Below, piece after piece: positions 38,724-42,299 of a stretch of 42,299 nt of DNA. The translations under genes and the position numbers were made by a program. Numbering within the stretch: position 1 is the first letter of the stretch; every line of letters starts with the position of its first letter. The notes beneath the pieces are model-generated. The model was given only the letters and a program-made list of their open reading frames with translations, was not told the origin of the DNA and ran no database searches. The DNA comes from a virus: the IMG/VR virus record IMGVR_UViG_3300038696_000186, positions 1-42,299 of that record; one strand, 5' to 3'.

Positions 38724-38936
38724 TTAAAACCATTCTCCGTCGAGAAATTCGCTCATACCTTCCGGCTCGCTCTCGCCTATGTGACGATAAGGTTTTTCGC
38801 GCCCTTTGACGAAAATCTTTGTCATAGTCACTTCGTCATTGTCCTCGAAAAAAAAAAACTTCGACATGAGAGACGGAGTCTCGACCGTGATTGTTAAATC
38901 TCTTTTTATAACGCGCCCCATTATATCTGTGTTCAC
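38724..38936 (-). CDS. Hypothetical 70-aa protein
   Basis: Not recognised. It starts with GTG at 38936 (GGGGCGG upstream) or ATG at 38921, so the start is unsure. The first half has strand-like VIKRDLTITVETPSLMSKFF, the second is charged (KGREKPYRHIGESEPEG). It lies 15 bases before the resolvase-like gene and just after the candidate origin, whose AT-rich part is non-coding. Confidence 0.5.
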   Translation of the reverse strand: MNTDIMGRVIKRDLTITVETPSLMSKFFFFEDNDEVTMTKIFVKGREKPYRHIGESEPEGMSEFLDGEWF

Positions 38937-39254
38937 GCCGCCCCAATTCTTACGCGCGACGTCGGTTTTAAGGTGTTCCCCCCATGTTACCGTTTGTTTT
39001 TCATAGGGTAACGCCGTAAGTCCTTATTTATATTATTCTTGTTACCTTGTTACCCTTGTTACCCTTAAAAAATAATACTTATATAAGAGAAATAGTAGTT
39101 TTTACATTATAAATACATTGATTAAAGAGGTTAATAACTACGAACATACACGTTAAAAATATCTAATAAGGTTCAAAACATAAGGGTAACGGGGCACAAG
39201 GGGAACGCGCCTCATAATTTCAAAGGCTTACGGCGCGCGTGTTACCCCCCTTCG
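38937..39254. other. Non-coding iteron and AT-rich tract, candidate replication origin
   Basis: This 318-base stretch has no gene. It holds seven copies of GTTACC or its complement: direct at 38986, 39041, 39049, 39058 and 39241; inverted at 39007 and 39185. The three middle copies form a tandem repeat of CTTGTTACC at 8-9-base spacing. Between the groups lies a strongly AT-rich stretch (about 39064-39180) that would melt easily. It lies directly downstream of the primase/helicase gene. Repeats beside an AT-rich zone are typical for plasmid and phage origins. Confidence 0.65.
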
Positions 39255-41636
39255 CTAAATTTCGAAATCGGGCTCGAACGGTTCCTCGTCAAAATCGACG
39301 ACGCCGACCAAATCCGAAGCGTGAAAATCGCTCGGTTTTTCAATTTGATTTTGAAAATAATAAGACTCGAACGCCTCCGAAACTTTTATTTTTTTGACTG
39401 GAGTCGTGCGGCCGCCGAGTCGGGCCCTTTGTTTTCCGGTCGGAATTTCCGGAATTAAGTCTTTCGTCTTGTGCCAAAACTTCGCCGCGCTCAAAGATTT
39501 TTCCCAAGTGTTCGTCTTTTTTGCGTAGTCAATAAACGCGTCAAACGCTTTTTTATTGACCAAAGTCCTTTCGTCCGACCAAGGCGAAGACTCTAAATGT
39601 CCGTTAAAAAGGTCGTTCCAAAATTCCGACACGACTCCGCCGGTCCTTACTTTCGCCGAAGAGCCCTTGAGATTCCCCGCCGGAATAGCGACCGGGTTCC
39701 AAGCGGAAATGTCTCTCGCCATTAAGAATGTATAAAACGCCTCGATCAAGTCCCCCTTACGGGCCGCTTGCCAAATTGGGTCGAAGTAGTCTGAATTCCC
39801 GGCGAACTCGTCGCTTGATTCAATGGGATAATAACGGCGATTTGAAGTCTCAATGGCGACGGCCTCTTCATTGTTTGACGTTATGGCGTAGCGCGAAAAG
39901 TTCTCCGTCTCATACTTAGGGCCGAACTTAACTTCGACGGTTAACCTATTCCCGCCCGTGAGATTCTTCAAGACTCCGTCTTCGGTCTTATTCCCTCGCC
40001 AAGTCGCCTCGTCTATGACCGTTAAAAGGCGGTTTGCAAGGTCCGTATTGAATTGGGCGGTTAAGTCCTTCGCCGTCTTCACGGTCAAGAATAAGTCCTT
40101 TAAAATCGCTCTCATGACGTAGTCAAAGAGAAGACCTTTCCCGGTCCCTTGGGGCCCAACGATAACTGGAACGACGGTCGGTTTCTCATGGGGCCTTTGA
40201 AGAGCATGGGCGAGGAAGCTCAAGAGCCATTCGGAGGCGTTGTCGTCTCCGCCACAAAGCGAGTCTTTTATCATTGCTATGAACTCGGGGAGTCCGGCGA
40301 CGCTCATAGGCGGTCGAGTTATCTTTTTACAAGGTATTCCCTCAAAGAGGTTTATTCTCCCTTTGTCGGGCGAGGCGTCCGGGTCCGGATTAAAACAAGG
40401 GACCACAAAGCGAGCTTTATTCTTTGAGCCGAGCCATATATCGGCGGCGGGCTCTTTGACGAGCTTAACGTCGGTCGCCATAACCTTTAAGTATTTATAT
40501 TGATATTCCCGCGTCGCTTCAATCATTCCCCGACTCGTCATGGCCTTGAGCTTCTTCACGCCCGAGCCATCCTTTGAAACCTTTATGACCGAGAAGCGTT
40601 GTTCGCCTTCTCCTAAGTAGGCGAAGCCTTTTCGGTTGAAATGCTTAACAATGGCGCGCTTATTAGTGCAAACCCAAGTTTCGGCGTCGTCCTCGTCTTC
40701 GACGAAGCCGTCCTCCGTCTCGTTCGTTTCGACCCATGATTCGAAAGAGTCTATTTTTGCTTTTTTAAAGGCTTCTTTGTCGCTCTCATAATGAGGGTTC
40801 GGAACGACGCCGCCTTTTTGTCTTACTAAGAAGCCGAGAGTTAAAGGAGAGATCGAACCTTCTTCGCCGCTTCTTTTAAAACTCTCCCACTTCTCGCAAG
40901 CCTTCTCTTCGTCGCCGGGCTCGTAGGATTCCCCTTGAGATAGCTCAATAAAAAGATCACGCCCCACGTCGGAAGGCTCCGCCGCGTGAAGGGCCATTCC
41001 CGCTTGGACCCATTCATGGTAGTCGAGTTCGTGCTTCTTTAATTCTGCGACAAGCCGCCCGAGATAATCGTCTCCGAACTTGAAAGTCGGATTCGCCTTT
41101 CCTTTGAGAGCGGTTTTTTCTAGGTATTTCGCGAGCCATTTCGGGGGCTCGGCGTCCTTGTCGTGATTCTTCCAGTTAACCCAAGTGTATTTCTTTTTCG
41201 TCTCGGGATGGGTCGACGGGAAAACGACGATGTAGCCATTAAACATTATGTCGATTCCGTCTTTGATCTTTCCGCGATATTTCGCCCCTTCGCTCGCCTT
41301 GAATACGTAATGGCGCGCCCCGGAGCCCGAGACCGCGCGAAGGACATTTGGAAGAACCTCGTCGGCCTTTTTATGCTCTTCAAGAAGAGCATCCCACGCT
41401 TCGACGCCGCCATGTTTGAAATCAACGTCAACGGCGACAAGACCCGAGCGCGAACAAGCGACCGCCCAATTACAGCCGGGAAACTTCTCGGACCATTTAA
41501 GGAGTTGAGAGAAGTCGTCACTTGCGGCGTTTAAGTTGTCTTTAATTGCCGGACGTTTCGTCTTCGGGATAACCGGGAAGAGTTTCCAACCTCGACGACA
41601 ATATATTTTTAAAACGTTTTGAATTTTTTCATTCAT
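39255..41636 (-). CDS. Primase-polymerase / superfamily 3-type helicase fusion
   Basis: A 793-aa replication protein. The N-terminal prim-pol domain has VAVDVDFKHGG (metal-binding Asp pair, about 68-78), SGSGARHYVF (about 104-113) and YIVVFPS. The middle resembles a primase C-terminal linker (KHELDYHEWVQAGMALHAAE). The helicase part has Walker A VGPQGTGKG (about residue 492) and Walker B LLTVIDEATW (about 538), as in D5/DUF5906-type helicases. It would open the origin, unwind and prime DNA. ATG overlaps the previous small gene (ATGA). With family A polymerase and SSB on the opposite operon the replisome is nearly complete. Confidence 0.93.
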   Translation of the reverse strand: MNEKIQNVLKIYCRRGWKLFPVIPKTKRPAIKDNLNAASDDFSQLLKWSEKFPGCNWAVACSRSGLVAVDVDFKHGGVEAWDALLEEHKKADEVLPNVLRAVSGSGARHYVFKASEGAKYRGKIKDGIDIMFNGYIVVFPSTHPETKKKYTWVNWKNHDKDAEPPKWLAKYLEKTALKGKANPTFKFGDDYLGRLVAELKKHELDYHEWVQAGMALHAAEPSDVGRDLFIELSQGESYEPGDEEKACEKWESFKRSGEEGSISPLTLGFLVRQKGGVVPNPHYESDKEAFKKAKIDSFESWVETNETEDGFVEDEDDAETWVCTNKRAIVKHFNRKGFAYLGEGEQRFSVIKVSKDGSGVKKLKAMTSRGMIEATREYQYKYLKVMATDVKLVKEPAADIWLGSKNKARFVVPCFNPDPDASPDKGRINLFEGIPCKKITRPPMSVAGLPEFIAMIKDSLCGGDDNASEWLLSFLAHALQRPHEKPTVVPVIVGPQGTGKGLLFDYVMRAILKDLFLTVKTAKDLTAQFNTDLANRLLTVIDEATWRGNKTEDGVLKNLTGGNRLTVEVKFGPKYETENFSRYAITSNNEEAVAIETSNRRYYPIESSDEFAGNSDYFDPIWQAARKGDLIEAFYTFLMARDISAWNPVAIPAGNLKGSSAKVRTGGVVSEFWNDLFNGHLESSPWSDERTLVNKKAFDAFIDYAKKTNTWEKSLSAAKFWHKTKDLIPEIPTGKQRARLGGRTTPVKKIKVSEAFESYYFQNQIEKPSDFHASDLVGVVDFDEEPFEPDFEI

Positions 41637-41824
41637 AAAATTATCCTATAAAGTTCGCGCCCGAGTTCGAGTTTTAACTCTTTCCATGCGAGGGCGACTT
41701 CTTCACATTGACGGTTAAATTCGCCGTAAGGTTCGCCGCCCTTGAGTCGAGCGCGACGGGCGAGAAGGTCCACTTGTAAGCGTATGAGTCGCGCTTCAAT
41801 GGCGAGAAGTATTTTTCTTTTCAT
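41633..41824 (-). CDS. Hypothetical 63-aa helical protein
   Basis: Not recognised. Basic, all-helical (RKILLAIEARLIRLQVDLLA, then CEEVALAWKELKLELGRELY), like a small helical hairpin. It overlaps the methyltransferase C-terminus by 29 bases and the primase-helicase start by four (ATGA), so it is translated between them. A role as replication or methyltransferase accessory is open. Confidence 0.6.
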   Translation of the reverse strand: MKRKILLAIEARLIRLQVDLLARRARLKGGEPYGEFNRQCEEVALAWKELKLELGRELYRIIL

Positions 41825-42164
41825 ATTCCAAAATCGCTTCCCCGATAGTTTGCGGGATTTGAGGGACGACGGCGTTTCCTAGTTGTTTGATTTGTTGTTT
41901 TCGAGGTCCGTCCACCCCTCGGGGAAACCCATCATTGTTTCGACAAATTGCGGGTTCAACCGAAAAGATTTGTCTAAACAAAGGACGGAAACGAGCGGCG
42001 GTTTTTGACCTCCACTCTTGTTTTTCTTGCGCGGGGGAAGAGGCGGGCCCGAGTCGAATGTCGTCGGGGTAGGTAACAAACCCTTTTTTAAGCGGTCGCA
42101 TAGCACCGGAACGAGCTTCCCCTTCCGTGCGTGTTTTGCGAGCTTCTCCGGGTCCCCCGTGTCC
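41796..42164 (-). CDS. C5 DNA cytosine methyltransferase, C-terminal part (joins 498-1)
   Basis: This is codons 167-288 and the stop of the methyltransferase begun at 498. Base 42164 follows base 1 in the same reading frame, with no gap. The C-terminus has motif X-type KQQIKQLGNAVVPQIPQTIG, which completes the SAM pocket. Residues about 167-255 (basic, with Pro and Arg) are the target-recognition region, much shorter than in most C5 enzymes. The right overlap copy (42165-42299) repeats codons about 122-166 but lacks one G, so its frame breaks there. Confidence 0.93.
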   Translation of the reverse strand, partial: GHGGPGEARKTRTEGEARSGAMRPLKKGFVTYPDDIRLGPASSPAQEKQEWRSKTAARFRPLFRQIFSVEPAICRNNDGFPRGVDGPRKQQIKQLGNAVVPQIPQTIGEAILEYEKKNTSRH

Positions 42165-42299
42165 TTGTAGTCCCGAGAACATGGAGTAGGCAATAATCCA
42201 AATTCTTTCCCGTCTATGTGGCGCACCAATGGAGCAAGCTGATATAATATGCCATTCCGCATTATACCCGATCGCCCGTAAATCTTTGAGACTCTTGCA
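42165..42299. repeat. Contig-end overlap, right copy
   Basis: This copy matches positions 1-136 except for one G missing near 42290. Single-base differences at a GG pair at the very end of a contig are typical of low read support, so the left copy is taken as correct; it keeps the methyltransferase frame open. The unique genome is then 42,164 bases. Confidence 0.9.

Noticed and set aside
39041-39066. CRISPR-like array
   Set aside because: The repeat units are only 8-9 bases in tandem with no spacers; they are iterons, not CRISPR repeats.
1-42299. tRNA genes, integrase or attachment site, insertion sequences
   Set aside because: I looked for cloverleaf-like segments, tyrosine/serine recombinase motifs and transposases and saw none. 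A covariance-model scan was not possible.

Overview
The window is a complete or near-complete genome of a tailed phage with a contractile tail (myovirus morphology, Caudoviricetes). The unique sequence is about 42.16 kb. The last 135 bases repeat the first 136 with one missing G, and a cytosine methyltransferase gene reads through the join, so the contig is best read as a circle opened inside that gene. Sheath, tube, tape measure, Gp138-type spike, baseplate J, gp25-like wedge, portal and both terminase subunits are recognisable. No integrase, excisionase or CI-like repressor is seen, so a lytic life style is likely. Two lipobox proteins, Sec signal peptides and a Gram-negative-style spike point to a Gram-negative host; the host cannot be named from sequence.

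There are three transcription blocks. (1) A leftward early/replication block starts at 1985 and runs through the contig join: DEDDh exonuclease, SEC-C zinc protein, two small proteins, Cro-like HTH, C5 methyltransferase, a small protein and a primase-polymerase/helicase. After a non-coding iteron and AT-rich tract (candidate origin, 38986-39246) come a 70-aa protein and a PD-(D/E)XK nuclease, ending at a bidirectional terminator. (2) A rightward early block (2085-10030) holds an SNF2 helicase, a 3D-domain lipoprotein, an Acb2/Tad1-like candidate counter-defence protein, an acidic protein, a DUF2800 nuclease, a DUF2815 ssDNA-binding protein, a family A DNA polymerase, an amidase endolysin and a small protein. 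(3) A long leftward late block (37835 to 10027) holds a zinc protein, terminases, portal, head morphogenesis protein, protease/scaffold with an apparent nested scaffold gene, decoration protein, capsid, neck proteins, sheath, tube, a tail assembly chaperone with a -1 frameshift, tape measure, baseplate, fibres, a membrane/lysis-like cassette, and distal proteins of unknown role.

The points most worth checking are: a T TTA AAA slippery site joining the chaperone to a downstream ORF with no start codon; the iteron-like origin candidate; an Acb2/Tad1-like hairpin protein; a large fibre-like protein and its neighbour that both carry Sec signal peptides; a segment inside that fibre that lacks the strong CAG/CTG depletion seen in the rest of the sequence I counted; and several short cysteine-rich genes. 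All calls come from reading the sequence without database searches.
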